Of a DNA stretch of 64,000 bases, positions 6,943 through 15,453 are shown piece by piece. A model generated the notes under the pieces. The model ran no database searches. It was given only the letters and a program-made list of their open reading frames with translations, and was not told the origin of the DNA. Source of the DNA: Aestuariimicrobium ganziense (lineage in GTDB: Bacteria > Actinomycetota > Actinomycetes > Propionibacteriales > Propionibacteriaceae); the NCBI RefSeq assembly GCF_015352975.1, contig NZ_JACYIZ010000002.1, forward strand, positions 124,001 through 188,000, read 5' to 3'. The position numbers and the translations under genes are program-made. Within the stretch, counting starts at the first letter, position 1. Every line of letters begins with the position of its first letter.

Positions 6943-8817
6943 TCAGTCCAGTGGCCCGATGGACTGGTGCTGCAGCGCCTTGCGCTGGGTCTCGAGGGTG
7001 AGCAGCGTCGAGAACATCTGGTTGTACTCGCTGGTGTGCTCGACCGGGTTGGTGCGCTGCAGCCTCGACTTGAGTTGGGCGATGTCGTGGGTGACCCGCA
7101 GCAGCCGCAACCGGGCAGCGTGGGCGTCGGCGTAGTGCTCGTCCGGTTCGCGCAACAGCGACTCGACCAGCAACTCGGTCTCGAGTCCGCGCACCTGGTC
7201 GTCGGTGGTGAGTTGGCGCACCCCCTCGGCCCACCGCTGGCTGCCGTCGAACGGGTGGGCCAGGATCGCCTCGAACACCGCGCGGTAGGCCGGGTGAGAG
7301 AAGTCGTCGGGACGCACCTGGTTCCAGTCAGCGGTGAACAGCGTGGGGTGCTGCAGCATCAGCTTCAGGGTCGAACGCTCCACGAGCAGCCCGCGGTCAT
7401 TGGGATCGGGCAACGCGATGCCACTGACCAGCGCGGGGGCGTCGTCATCGTCGGGTGGTGGGGCCACGGCGCGGGCCTGCACCGGCTCGCTGATCCTGCG
7501 ACGACCGACCCGCTGCACCTCGGCGCGCACCTCGTCCACGTCCATGCCCAGCATCGAGGCGAGTTCGCGCACGTAGCCGCTGACCAGCGAGGTGTCGCGG
7601 ATGCTGCTGATCAGCGGGGCGGCCTGCCGCAGCGCGGCCAGGCGACCGTCGACCCGGTCGAGGTCGTGGCCGTCGAGCACGTTGCCCATCACGAAGCGGT
7701 ACAGCGGCACCCGTCGTCCGACCAGTTCGCGGACGGCGGCATCGCCGTGCTGCAGGCGCAGGTCGCAGGGGTCGAGGCCGTTGGGCTCGACCGCCACGTA
7801 GGTCTGGGCGATGAAGTTCTGGTCGCCGGAGAAGACCTTGAGGGCCGCCTTCTGACCGGCCTCGTCGCCGTCGAAGGTGAAGACCACCTCGCCGTTGAAG
7901 GCGTCGTGGTTGCCCATCAGGCGTTGCAGCAACCGGGCGTGGTCGTCGCCGAAGGCGGTGCCGCAGCTGGCCACCGCGGTGTCGATGCCGGCCAGGTGGG
8001 CCGCCATCACGTCGGTGTAGCCCTCGACCACCACCGCCTGGGACTTGCGTCCGATCGGCTGACGGGCCAGGTCGAGCCCGTAGAGGACGGTCGACTTCTT
8101 GTAGACCGGCGTCTCGGGGGTGTTGACGTACTTGGCCGGCATCCGGTCGTCGTCGTGCAGCCGCCGGGCGCCGAACCCGAGGGTGGAGTTGGCAGCGTCT
8201 CGGATCGGCCACAGCAGCCGGCCCTGGAAGAAGTCGTAGCCGGCCTCGCGCACCAGGCCCGCCTTGACCAGCAGGTCGTCGCGGAAGCCGGCACGGTTGA
8301 GGTGGTGGCGCAGTTCTCGTCCCCCACGTGGGGCGTAGCCGACGCCGAAGTGTTCGGAGGCGGTGCGGTCGAAACCTCGTCCGTCGAGGAACTGGCGCGC
8401 GGCCAGCGCGTCCGGGCTCATCAGCTGGGCGGCGAAGTACTCGGCGGCAGCGGCGTTGGCGTCCAGGATGCGGCTGCGCAGCCCTGGCTCGATGCGCGGG
8501 CCGGTGCCGTCGTCACTGATCCGCAGTTGGACGCCAGCTCGGTCGGCCAGTTGCTGCACGGCCTCGACGAAGCTGAGGTTGCCGATCTTCTGCAGGAAGC
8601 TGATGGCGTCGCCGCCCTCGCCACAGCCGAAGCAGTGGAAGTACCCGCGCGACGGTGTCACGTGGAAGCTGGGGGTCTTCTCGTCGTGGAAGGGACACAG
8701 GCCCTTCAGCGATCCCCCACCGGCGGGGCGCAGGTGCACATGGGCCGAGACCACGTCGTCGATCCGGGTGCGTTCACGGACCAGCGCGATGTCGTCGTCG
8801 TTGATCCGCCCGGCCAT
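6943..8817 (-). CDS. dnaG: DNA primase DnaG
   Basis: Synthesises RNA primers at the replication fork. The 624-residue protein has the N-terminal zinc-binding domain (LCPFHDEKTPSFHV and YFHCFGCGEGGDAISF, residues 40-70), the catalytic Toprim core (VVVEGYTDVMAAHLAG, VFTFDGDEAG) and a helicase-binding C-terminal part. Length is normal. The ATG follows TAGACT (8825-8830) by 7 bases, and the TAG of this hexamer is the stop codon of the HNH gene upstream. Confidence 0.97.
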   Translation of the reverse strand: MAGRINDDDIALVRERTRIDDVVSAHVHLRPAGGGSLKGLCPFHDEKTPSFHVTPSRGYFHCFGCGEGGDAISFLQKIGNLSFVEAVQQLADRAGVQLRISDDGTGPRIEPGLRSRILDANAAAAEYFAAQLMSPDALAARQFLDGRGFDRTASEHFGVGYAPRGGRELRHHLNRAGFRDDLLVKAGLVREAGYDFFQGRLLWPIRDAANSTLGFGARRLHDDDRMPAKYVNTPETPVYKKSTVLYGLDLARQPIGRKSQAVVVEGYTDVMAAHLAGIDTAVASCGTAFGDDHARLLQRLMGNHDAFNGEVVFTFDGDEAGQKAALKVFSGDQNFIAQTYVAVEPNGLDPCDLRLQHGDAAVRELVGRRVPLYRFVMGNVLDGHDLDRVDGRLAALRQAAPLISSIRDTSLVSGYVRELASMLGMDVDEVRAEVQRVGRRRISEPVQARAVAPPPDDDDAPALVSGIALPDPNDRGLLVERSTLKLMLQHPTLFTADWNQVRPDDFSHPAYRAVFEAILAHPFDGSQRWAEGVRQLTTDDQVRGLETELLVESLLREPDEHYADAHAARLRLLRVTHDIAQLKSRLQRTNPVEHTSEYNQMFSTLLTLETQRKALQHQSIGPLD

Positions 8818-8824
8818 GGCCGTG

Positions 8825-8830
8825 AGTCTA
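8825..8830 (-). promoter_or_regulatory. -10 element TAGACT of dnaG, shared with the upstream stop codon
   Basis: It is 7 bases before the dnaG ATG. Bases 8828-8830 are also the TAG stop of the HNH gene, the second of three such junctions in the window. Confidence 0.55.
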
Positions 8831-9919
8831 CTGAGCCGTCCCCAGCCAGGAGCACACCTCGACCTGCAGCCTCGCCTCGGTGATCGAGTCGTGCCGGAAC
8901 GTGCCCTCGGGGCCCGTGCTGTAGCAGTAGCCCAGCGGACTTCGCCAGGTGTGGCGGCCCGGGTGGGGCATCTCGAGGGCCCACTGCTGGCGGGTCTTGG
9001 CGCGATGGGGGCGTCTTGACAGCGGGGTCAGCCTGTCGCTCGCGGTCTGGCCCGGTGGGCCCGTGTGCCGGTACTCCGGTGACGTGGTCGAGGTCGCACG
9101 CTCCAGCCCGACGAACCCCGAAGGGGAAGGCGTCGTGGGTGGTGCGGGTGGTCACCGCCCGGCGGATGCGGTCGGGGATCTCGTAGCTGTCGACCGCGAG
9201 GGTGTCGTTGAGGTCGACGACCGGCCGGACGACGACCTTGGAGTTGGCCAGCAGCGCGGTCAGCTCGGCGGTCACGACCGGTCCGAGGCCGTCGATGCGT
9301 GCCACGGTGCCTTCAGGCTGCTTGGCAGCCTCAGGCGAGAGGTGCACGACCAGGGTCGCGGTGTCGGCACCGCGGCGGGCGGGTTCGCCGTCGTGCAGGA
9401 ACGCGGCGGCACGCAGAGCCCTTTGACCAGCGACATCACCCGTCCGAACGGCAGGCGCTCGACGTGCGGGGTGATCTGCCGGTCGACCCACCGGGCCGCA
9501 TCGAGGTCGAGGCAGGCGGCCGAGGTGGCCATGGTGATCCTGTCGGCCTGCCACAGGCGCACCCGACCTGCCCGCACCTGGGCCAGGAGCTCGGGGTGAC
9601 GGTGGACGAGGTCGAGGGCTCGCCAGAGCTTGGAGGCGGCCGCCTCGGGAGAGATGCCCAGGATCGCGCCCAGTTCGAGGCACAGGAACTCCGAGACGCC
9701 GGGCGTCCCGTCGGAACCGGAGCGCACGACCTGCTCCATCAGTGGCCCGAAGTCATCGCTGTCGACCCGGTCGTACAGCCCGCACAGTCGGATGGTGGCC
9801 TCGAGTTGGGCGATCTCGGCCTTGGTCTGGGCAGCGACGGCGTCGCGCAGCGCGGTGAACTCGGCCCGGCGCAGGTCGTCACGCGACTGCTCCTGGACTG
9901 CTCCACCACTCTCGTTCAT
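8828..9919 (-). pseudogene. DUF222/HNH endonuclease-like protein, broken by two indels
   Basis: The family reads across three frames. Frame one starts MNESGGAV and carries the DUF222 helical part to RLPFGRVMSLVKG. Near 9419-9424 one base seems lost in an AAAGGG run, after which LRAAAFLHDGEPARRG and VVRPVVDLNDTLAVDSYEIP continue. Near 9076 an extra G shifts to a third frame that ends with PLSRRPHRAKTRQQW, GYCYSTGPEG and VCSWLGTAQ. The HNH-type CDLDHVT lies just before the second shift. Corrected length is 363 residues. A longer intact relative is at 48157. Either a decayed element or uncorrected sequencing errors. Confidence 0.75.
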
Positions 9920-9937
9920 GTGTTCTATTCCAGTGGC

Positions 9938-9955
9938 TGTCAACTCCGTTTGACA
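9938..9955. promoter_or_regulatory. 18-base inverted repeat TGTCAA-N6-TTGACA
   Basis: A perfect 6-base inverted repeat with a 6-base spacer, 19 bases upstream of the HNH gene start. The arms also resemble -35 hexamers on both strands. Operator or promoter function is a guess. The rest of 9920-10113 holds a second imperfect repeat around 9983-10007 (TGTGAC and GTCACA arms) and nothing else I can assign. Confidence 0.3.
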
Positions 9956-10100
9956 AGGAGAGACGAGACATTCCTTCAACTCTGTGACATCTGTCACTCA
10001 CGTCACAACTCCATGCGTTCCAGGGGTGCCAACTTGGGCCGCGGAGCCTCCCGCGAGGGCCTCCAGAGACGCCGCCGCGACGACGTGTTCAGCGCGGCGC

Positions 10101-10106
10101 TAGATT
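10101..10106 (+). promoter_or_regulatory. -10 element TAGATT of the UPF0014 gene
   Basis: It lies 7 bases before the GTG at 10114, leaving no room for a ribosome binding site. Confidence 0.55.
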
Positions 10107-10113
10107 CACCTGC

Positions 10114-10872
10114 GTGAACATCGAACCGACCTGGCAGCTCGCGGTGGCGCTGGTCGTCCTGGTGGCGATCGCGGTCGCGATGTCGGGCGTGGGTGGCCTT
10201 CGGCTGGGACGGTCCCTGCTGGTCGCGGCCGTGCGTGCACTGCTGCAACTGGCCGCCGTGGCCGGCATCGTGGTCGCAGCCATCGGACACCTGTGGAGCG
10301 CGGCGCTGTTCGCCCTGGCGATGTTCGTCATCGGGGTCTGGACCACCACCGGACGCACCGGCACCCGCCGGGCCTGGCCATGGGTGGTGGTGGCGATGGC
10401 CGCGGGGGTGCTGCCGGTCCTGGCAGTGATCTTCGGGCTGGGTGTGGTCCCGCTGAACGGGGCGGCGCTGATCCCGCTCGCCGGCATCATCACCGGCAAC
10501 GTGATGACCGCCCACACCCTGACCGGGCGCCGGTTGTTCGACGAACTGCGCAGCAACGTCCCGACCTACGAGGCCGGGTTGTCGATCGGACTCCTTCGTC
10601 GCGACGCGATCGCCGAGGTGACCTCCCCGCGGATCGCCGAGGCACTCTACCCCGCGCTCGACCAGACTCGCACCGTTGGCCTGGTCACCCTGCCGGGAGC
10701 GTTCATCGGCGTGCTGCTGGGCGGTGGCACTCCCCTGCAGGCCGGAGCGGCCCAGGTGCTGGTGCTGATCTCGGTGCTGTGCGCGCAGACCATCACGATC
10801 GTGGTCGCGCACCTGTTCGTCCGGCAGGCCCGGTTGTTGCCGGACGACCTGACGGACAGGCTTCGTCCCTAG
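10114..10872 (+). CDS. UPF0014 family permease (FetB/YbbM-like)
   Basis: A 252-residue integral membrane protein with about seven hydrophobic segments, matching the UPF0014 family whose E. coli member FetB is part of an iron exporter. Conserved parts are the ITGNVMTAHTLTGRRLFDEL segment around residue 130 and VGLVTLPGAFIGVLLGG near residue 190. No FetA-type ATPase is next to it, so its energy source is unclear. The TAG stop overlaps the dgt stop on the other strand within CTAG. Confidence 0.85.
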   Translation: MNIEPTWQLAVALVVLVAIAVAMSGVGGLRLGRSLLVAAVRALLQLAAVAGIVVAAIGHLWSAALFALAMFVIGVWTTTGRTGTRRAWPWVVVAMAAGVLPVLAVIFGLGVVPLNGAALIPLAGIITGNVMTAHTLTGRRLFDELRSNVPTYEAGLSIGLLRRDAIAEVTSPRIAEALYPALDQTRTVGLVTLPGAFIGVLLGGGTPLQAGAAQVLVLISVLCAQTITIVVAHLFVRQARLLPDDLTDRLRP

Positions 10873-11990
10873 GCGCCTCGTCCGATGCCCTTGGGCAGAC
10901 GGGTCTCGACCCAGCCCAGCCTGGCGGCGGCCTGTTCGAAGGCGAACCGGTCGGTCATGCCGGCCACATAGGTGACCGCCCCGCGGGTGAGGTCGGCATG
11001 ACGGTACTCCTCGGGCATCTGGTCGGGGTTTCGCCGGTAGTACTCGACCAGGTCCTGAAGCACCTCGACCACCGCGTGCGACTGCGCCACCGACTCCGGC
11101 CGGGTGTAGATCCGCTCGTAGTTGAACGCCCGCAGCCGCCCCAGGGCAGCGGCGGTGTCGGCGTCCATGCCCACGGTGCCGGTCTCACAGGTGGTCGTGA
11201 CCACGGCCTTGATGAAGCTCGCCAACTGCGGACGACGGCTTCGTCCGACCACCTCGGTGATCTCGGGCGGCAGGTCGGCGGGGTGCACGATCCCGGCGTG
11301 GATGGCGTCCTCGAGGTCGTGGGCACAGTAGGCGATCCGGTCCGACCACGACACGATCTCGCCCTCCAGCGTGCTCGGCGCCGGACGAGACCAGGAGTGG
11401 TTGCGCACACCGTCAAGGGTCTGGGAACACAGGTTCAGGCTGGTCAGCACGACATCAGCCCCCCAAGGGCCGTGGTCGTAGCCCTCGGGCAGGAAGGCAT
11501 CGAAGGCGTCCTCGGAGGCGTGACCTCCGGGGCCGTGCCCGCAGTCGTGGCCCAGCGCGATCGCCTCGGCGAGGGTCACGTTGGCCCCGACTCCGCGCGC
11601 GATCGAGGTCGCCACCTGCGCCACCTCCAGCGCGTGGGTGAGACGGGTGCGCTGGTGGTCTCGTGGATAGACCACGACCTGGGTCTTGCCGGCCAGCCGC
11701 CGGAAGGCGGTGGAGTGGATGATGCGGTCGCGATCACGCTCGAAGCAGGTGCGCTCGGGGTCGGGCTCCTCGGGAATGGCCCGGTCGCCGGCGCCAACCG
11801 CCAGCGAAGCACCCTCGCGCAACGAGGCGTGTTCGATCTGCTCGCGCTGCTCGCGGTTGATCGGTGGACCACCCACGAGCCGGGCATGGGTGTCGGAGTG
11901 TGCGGTCACCACGTCGTCGCCGTGGCCCTGGTGGGTCGAGGCCCAGGCCTTCGCGCGCGGCAGCGGCTCTGGGCTCGTCGCCTCGTTCAC
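10869..11990 (-). CDS. dgt: dGTP triphosphohydrolase-like HD protein
   Basis: Hydrolyses dNTPs to nucleoside and triphosphate and so affects nucleotide pools. The 373-residue protein shows the HD-domain pattern RRLAGKTQVV, TRLTHALEVAQVA, LGHDCGHGPGGHASE and WSDRIAYCAHDLED. The GTG start has GGAGGG five bases upstream. A further in-frame ATG at 12029 overlaps a TAGCAT hexamer that looks like the promoter -10, so the transcript would begin after that ATG; the GTG is preferred. Convergent with the UPF0014 gene. Confidence 0.92.
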   Translation of the reverse strand: MNEATSPEPLPRAKAWASTHQGHGDDVVTAHSDTHARLVGGPPINREQREQIEHASLREGASLAVGAGDRAIPEEPDPERTCFERDRDRIIHSTAFRRLAGKTQVVVYPRDHQRTRLTHALEVAQVATSIARGVGANVTLAEAIALGHDCGHGPGGHASEDAFDAFLPEGYDHGPWGADVVLTSLNLCSQTLDGVRNHSWSRPAPSTLEGEIVSWSDRIAYCAHDLEDAIHAGIVHPADLPPEITEVVGRSRRPQLASFIKAVVTTTCETGTVGMDADTAAALGRLRAFNYERIYTRPESVAQSHAVVEVLQDLVEYYRRNPDQMPEEYRHADLTRGAVTYVAGMTDRFAFEQAAARLGWVETRLPKGIGRGA

Positions 11991-12027
11991 CCGACCCTCC
12001 AATCGTGGTCCAACCCTGTCATCAGGC

Positions 12028-12033
12028 ATGCTA
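12028..12033 (-). promoter_or_regulatory. -10 element TAGCAT of dgt
   Basis: TAGCAT overlaps the candidate ATG at 12029 and would place the transcript start near 12021, giving a leader of about 30 bases with a GGAGGG ribosome binding site before the GTG at 11990. Confidence 0.45.
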
Positions 12034-12066
12034 GCGAGTGAGCAAGTCGTGACAGTGAGGACCAGC

Positions 12067-12720
12067 GTGAGCCAGCAGTCGTGGGACAACCAGCCCAGCC
12101 CGTGGAGCCGACAGGGCAGTGACAACCCTGCCCCGGCGCCTGAGCAGTCGTCCCAGGAGGCCTGGCGCAACGCCCCGCCGCCGCAGCCGCAGCCCAGCGC
12201 CCCGCCGGCGAGTTCGCAGCCGTCCGCCGGCTCCTACCCCCAGTACCCAACCCAGCAGCCGGGCGCCGGGGGCTACCAGCAGGCGCCGTCGCCGTACGCC
12301 GCGAACCCCTATCAGCCCTACGCCTACCCGACCGGGCCGGTCGATGACGGCACCTCGAAGAAGGGTGCTCTCGGGCTGGGCATGGCGTTGTCGGCGCTGG
12401 TGATCTCGCTGCTGCTGAGCTGGTTCACCGCCAAGGCCTATGTCGACCTGATGCAGGCCCAGGGCACCGCCGAGATGACCACCGAGAACCTGCCGCCAGA
12501 GCAGAACGCGATGCTGATGCGCGCGGGCATGGGCGTGCTGGGACAGGTGCTGCCCACGATCCTGGGCATCCTCGGCCTGATCTTCTCGGTGCAGGCGATG
12601 AAGATCGCCTCACAGCGATCCAAGGGGATCGTCGGACTGATCGTGGCCATCGGTGCCCCGATCGTCAGCTTCATCTTCTGGATCGTGCTGATCATGCAGG
12701 GCGCGGCCGAGTACTTCTGA
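12067..12720 (+). CDS. Membrane protein with disordered Pro/Gln-rich N-terminus (DUF4190-like)
   Basis: A 217-residue protein. Residues 1-95 are rich in Pro, Gln, Ser and Tyr (many PYAA, YPTQ, PQP repeats) and probably disordered in the cytoplasm. Three membrane segments follow: LGMALSALVISLLLSWF, LGQVLPTILGILGLIFSV and LIVAIGAPIVSFIFWIVLI. This layout is common in small actinobacterial DUF4190-type proteins of unknown role. The GTG was chosen for the GAGGACC seven bases upstream. Confidence 0.75.
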   Translation: MSQQSWDNQPSPWSRQGSDNPAPAPEQSSQEAWRNAPPPQPQPSAPPASSQPSAGSYPQYPTQQPGAGGYQQAPSPYAANPYQPYAYPTGPVDDGTSKKGALGLGMALSALVISLLLSWFTAKAYVDLMQAQGTAEMTTENLPPEQNAMLMRAGMGVLGQVLPTILGILGLIFSVQAMKIASQRSKGIVGLIVAIGAPIVSFIFWIVLIMQGAAEYF

Positions 12721-12734
12721 CCAGCGCTGCGGCG

Positions 12735-12748
12735 GGCGGTCAACCGCC
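12735..12748. terminator. GC hairpin between convergent genes
   Basis: GGCGG-TCAA-CCGCC overlaps the end of dus and follows the stop of the membrane protein gene by 15 bases. Possible bidirectional terminator; there is no T-tract, so the call is weak. Confidence 0.35.
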
Positions 12749-13888
12749 GGAGGTGTCGAGTTCGGCCTCGCTGAGGTCGAGCTCGCACCCCGAGGTCGAG
12801 TCGAGCCACCCGTAGGGCAGCACGACCTTGTGCCGTGGACTCCCCTGCCGGCCGCGGGGTCGTCCCAGTTCACCCTCGGGAAAGGACGCGTCCTGGTCGA
12901 GTTGGGCGAGCAGGGCGTCGAGTTCGTCCAGTGACGAGACCATGGCCAGGCTGCGGCGCAGGTCGCCACCGACCGGGAAGCCCTTGAAGTACCAGGCCAT
13001 GTGCTTGCGCAGGTCGGTGAGTCCGTGCCGTTCGCCCATCAGAACGGCGAGCAGCTCGGCGTGCCGGCGGACGACCGCGGCCACGTCACCCAGGGTGGGC
13101 AGCGCCCGGCTGGTGCCGCCGGTGAAGGCGTCGGCCAGGTCGGCGAACAGCCAGGGACGACCCAGGCAGCCTCGTCCGACCACGACGCCGGCGCAGCCGG
13201 TGCCCTCGACCATCGCCAACGCGTCGGAGGCCTCCCAGATGTCGCCATTGCCGAGCACCGGGATGTCGACGTGCTCGACCAGCGCGGCGATGGAGTCCCA
13301 GTCGGCATGGCCCGAGTAGGCCTGGGCGACGGTGCGTCCGTGCAGCGCGATCGCTGCACAGCCGGCCTGCTCGGCGATCCGGCCGGCGTCGAGGTAGGTC
13401 AGGTGGTCGTCGTCGATGCCCTTGCGGGTCTTCATCGTCACCGGCACCCCGTGCGCGTCGGCGGCCTCGACCGTGGCCCGCAGGATTGCCTCGAGCCGGT
13501 CACGCTTCCAGGGCAGCACCCCTCCCCCGCCCTTGCGGGTCACCTTGGGCACCGGGCAGCCGAAGTTCAGGTCGACGTGGTCGACGCGGTACTGCTCGCA
13601 CAGGATGTGGGTGGCCTCGGCCATCATCGCCGGGTCGACCCCGTACAACTGCACCGAGCGCACGGTCTCGTTCGGGGCGAAGGCCAGCATGTCCTTGGTC
13701 TTGTGGTCGCCGACGACCAGCCCCCGCGAGGTGATCATCTCGCAGACGTAGAGCCCGGCCCCCTGCTCGAGGCACAGCTGCCGGTAGGACGCGTTCGTGA
13801 TGCCGGCCATTGGCGCCAGCACGACGGGCACGTCGACCGAGACCGCGGCGGGGCGGCTCGGCGCGTCGAGGACGAGCGGGGCATGCAC
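12740..13888 (-). CDS. dusB: tRNA-dihydrouridine synthase (DusB-like)
   Basis: FMN enzyme that reduces uridines in tRNA D loops. The 382-residue protein has the N-terminal VVLAPMAGITNASYRQL, the catalytic NFGCPVPKVTRKGGG (Cys near residue 112), VTMKTRKGIDDDH, ALHGRTVAQAYSGHADW and the FMN-phosphate segment VLGNGDIW. The C-terminal tail after residue 340 is longer and more variable than in E. coli. The GTG follows TAGGGT by 6 bases. Confidence 0.94.
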   Translation of the reverse strand: MHAPLVLDAPSRPAAVSVDVPVVLAPMAGITNASYRQLCLEQGAGLYVCEMITSRGLVVGDHKTKDMLAFAPNETVRSVQLYGVDPAMMAEATHILCEQYRVDHVDLNFGCPVPKVTRKGGGGVLPWKRDRLEAILRATVEAADAHGVPVTMKTRKGIDDDHLTYLDAGRIAEQAGCAAIALHGRTVAQAYSGHADWDSIAALVEHVDIPVLGNGDIWEASDALAMVEGTGCAGVVVGRGCLGRPWLFADLADAFTGGTSRALPTLGDVAAVVRRHAELLAVLMGERHGLTDLRKHMAWYFKGFPVGGDLRRSLAMVSSLDELDALLAQLDQDASFPEGELGRPRGRQGSPRHKVVLPYGWLDSTSGCELDLSEAELDTSGG

Positions 13889-13894
13889 CGGGCC

Positions 13895-13900
13895 ACCCTA
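13895..13900 (-). promoter_or_regulatory. -10 element TAGGGT of dus, shared with the upstream stop codon
   Basis: It is 6 bases before the dus GTG. Bases 13898-13900 are the TAG stop of the ABM-domain gene, the third stop/-10 junction of this kind in the window. Confidence 0.55.
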
Positions 13901-14206
13901 CCGGTGCGCACCCCTAGGCCGGTTCTCACCGACCTCGTCCGGGTCACCGTAGGCGCTGGGTTCGTCGATCGAGGTACCCAGGAACGGCTGGACGACCATC
14001 TTCGAATCCAGTCCCCCCAACGCCCGGCGGTAGCTGCCGACATCGGCCCAGCTCGACACCAACGCCCACAGCTGGGGGTCGTCCAGGTTGCGGACGAGGT
14101 CGAGACCCAGGCAACCGGGCTTGCCGCGCAGCAGGTCGAGGGCCGGCTGGGCCTGGGCCAGGAACCGGTCACGGTCGACGACGGCGAAGCGGTTGACGAC
14201 GATCAC
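13898..14206 (-). CDS. Antibiotic biosynthesis monooxygenase (ABM) domain protein
   Basis: A 102-residue single-domain protein starting MIVVNRFAVVDRDRFL, with CLGLDLVRNLDDPQLWALVSSWADVGSYRRAL in the pattern of ferredoxin-like ABM or heme-degrading monooxygenase folds. Such small proteins can oxidise aromatics or degrade heme; the role here is unknown. The GTG lies 6 bases after TAGGTT (14213-14218). It is divergent from zur with 36 bases between the starts. Confidence 0.7.
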   Translation of the reverse strand: MIVVNRFAVVDRDRFLAQAQPALDLLRGKPGCLGLDLVRNLDDPQLWALVSSWADVGSYRRALGGLDSKMVVQPFLGTSIDEPSAYGDPDEVGENRPRGAHR

Positions 14207-14242
14207 GTGCCCAACCTAGCGGGCTGGCAGACTGGGAGGACC

Positions 14243-14647
14243 ATGACCAGCCAGACGCCCGCCACGCCCGTGCGCGACACCCGCCAGCGCCGTGCCGTGC
14301 GTGAGCTGATGGCCAGCACCGATGCCTTCCGCACCGCCCAGCAGGTGCACGACGACCTGCGCGCCGCCGGTGAGTCGGTGGGTCTGGCCACGGTCTACCG
14401 CACGCTGCAGTCGCTGGCCGAGGCCGGTGAGGTCGACGCCCTGCGCCAGCCCGAGGGCGAGATGGCCTATCGGCGTTGCTCCGACGGTCACCACCACCAC
14501 CTGATCTGCCGCAACTGCGGACGCACGGTCGAGATCTCGGCCACCGAGGTCGAGCGCTGGGCCGAGCGGGTCGCCTCGCAGCACGGATTCCGTGACGCCG
14601 GGCACGAACTGGAGATGTTCGGCCTCTGCGATCGCTGCCCCGACTGA
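14243..14647 (+). CDS. zur: Fur-family zinc uptake regulator Zur
   Basis: A 134-residue metalloregulator. The N-terminal winged helix includes TAQQVHDDLRAAGESVGLATVYRTLQSL; the metal-binding half has the histidine run in DGHHHHLICRNCG, characteristic of Zur rather than Fur, and a second CxxC in LCDRC. It is expected to repress zinc uptake genes when Zn is replete. GGGAGGACC directly precedes the ATG, so this mRNA has a leader. No obvious target gene lies beside it. Confidence 0.88.
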   Translation: MTSQTPATPVRDTRQRRAVRELMASTDAFRTAQQVHDDLRAAGESVGLATVYRTLQSLAEAGEVDALRQPEGEMAYRRCSDGHHHHLICRNCGRTVEISATEVERWAERVASQHGFRDAGHELEMFGLCDRCPD

Positions 14648-14674
14648 GCCACCGCAGACCACGGGCCCGACCGC

Positions 14675-15418
14675 TCAGCTTCGTTCGAGGTGGCTGAACG
14701 AACGCAAGCCCCGATCGAGGTGCCAGGCCACGAACGCGGCCACCAGCCCGCTGGCCTCACGCAGCACTCCCGACGGCAGGTCACGAGTGGCCTCCCATTC
14801 GCCGGTGAGCTCGGCCACCAGCAGCGCCAGCGCGGCAGGTGAGACCCTGGCCGATCCGGGCGGTCGGCACCGGTCGCAGACCACACCACCGCTGACCGGC
14901 GCGAACCAGGGGTGCGGGCCCTCCGCACCGCACACCGCGCAGTCGCTCAGCGAGGGCGCGTAGCCCGCGATCGACAGGGCCCTGAGCAGGTAGGAGTCGA
15001 GGATCATCTCCGGCGGCCTGGGACCATCAGGGGTGCCCTCGCCCAGGGTGCGCACCGCCCCGGCCAGCAGCAGATACTGCTGCACCGCCGGCTCGTACTC
15101 GACGGTGACCAGCTTGTCGGCGGTCTCAAGCATCACCGTGCCCACGGTGTAGCGCTGGTAGTCGACCATCAACGGCTCGGCCCACGCGTGCAGTTGCACG
15201 CACTGGGCGACGATGTCGAGGGTGCGCCCTGCGACCAGTTGCAGGTCGACGTGGCTGAACGGTTCGAGCCGCCCGCCGAACTTGGACGAGGTGCGGCGCA
15301 CCCCCCGCGCGACTGCACGCACCTTGCCGTGGCGGCGGGTGAACAGGGTGATGATGCGGTCAGCCTCACCCAGCTTGTGGGTGCGCAGCACGATCGCCTC
15401 GTCACGGTAGGTCGGCAC
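14675..15418 (-). CDS. recO: DNA repair protein RecO
   Basis: Mediator that helps load RecA in gap repair. The 247-residue protein has the N-terminal OB fold (YRDEAIVLRTHKLGEADRI, TRRHGKVRAVARGVRR), a helical middle and a four-cysteine zinc site (CAVCG near residue 160 and CDRCRPP near residue 182). The GTG start matches the family N-terminus. It is convergent with zur and divergent from the lipoprotein gene at 15454. Confidence 0.95.
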   Translation of the reverse strand: MPTYRDEAIVLRTHKLGEADRIITLFTRRHGKVRAVARGVRRTSSKFGGRLEPFSHVDLQLVAGRTLDIVAQCVQLHAWAEPLMVDYQRYTVGTVMLETADKLVTVEYEPAVQQYLLLAGAVRTLGEGTPDGPRPPEMILDSYLLRALSIAGYAPSLSDCAVCGAEGPHPWFAPVSGGVVCDRCRPPGSARVSPAALALLVAELTGEWEATRDLPSGVLREASGLVAAFVAWHLDRGLRSFSHLERS

Positions 15419-15453
15419 GCTTCCATCCTGACAGCAGCCAGTACGCTGACGAC

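Noticed and set aside
9900..10113. SOS box or small RNA between HNH and UPF0014 genes
   Set aside because: The inverted repeats do not match the actinobacterial LexA consensus and no terminator supports an RNA gene.
12027..12029. ATG as the start of dgt
   Set aside because: It overlaps the TAGCAT -10 candidate, and the GTG at 11990 has a strong GGAGGG site.
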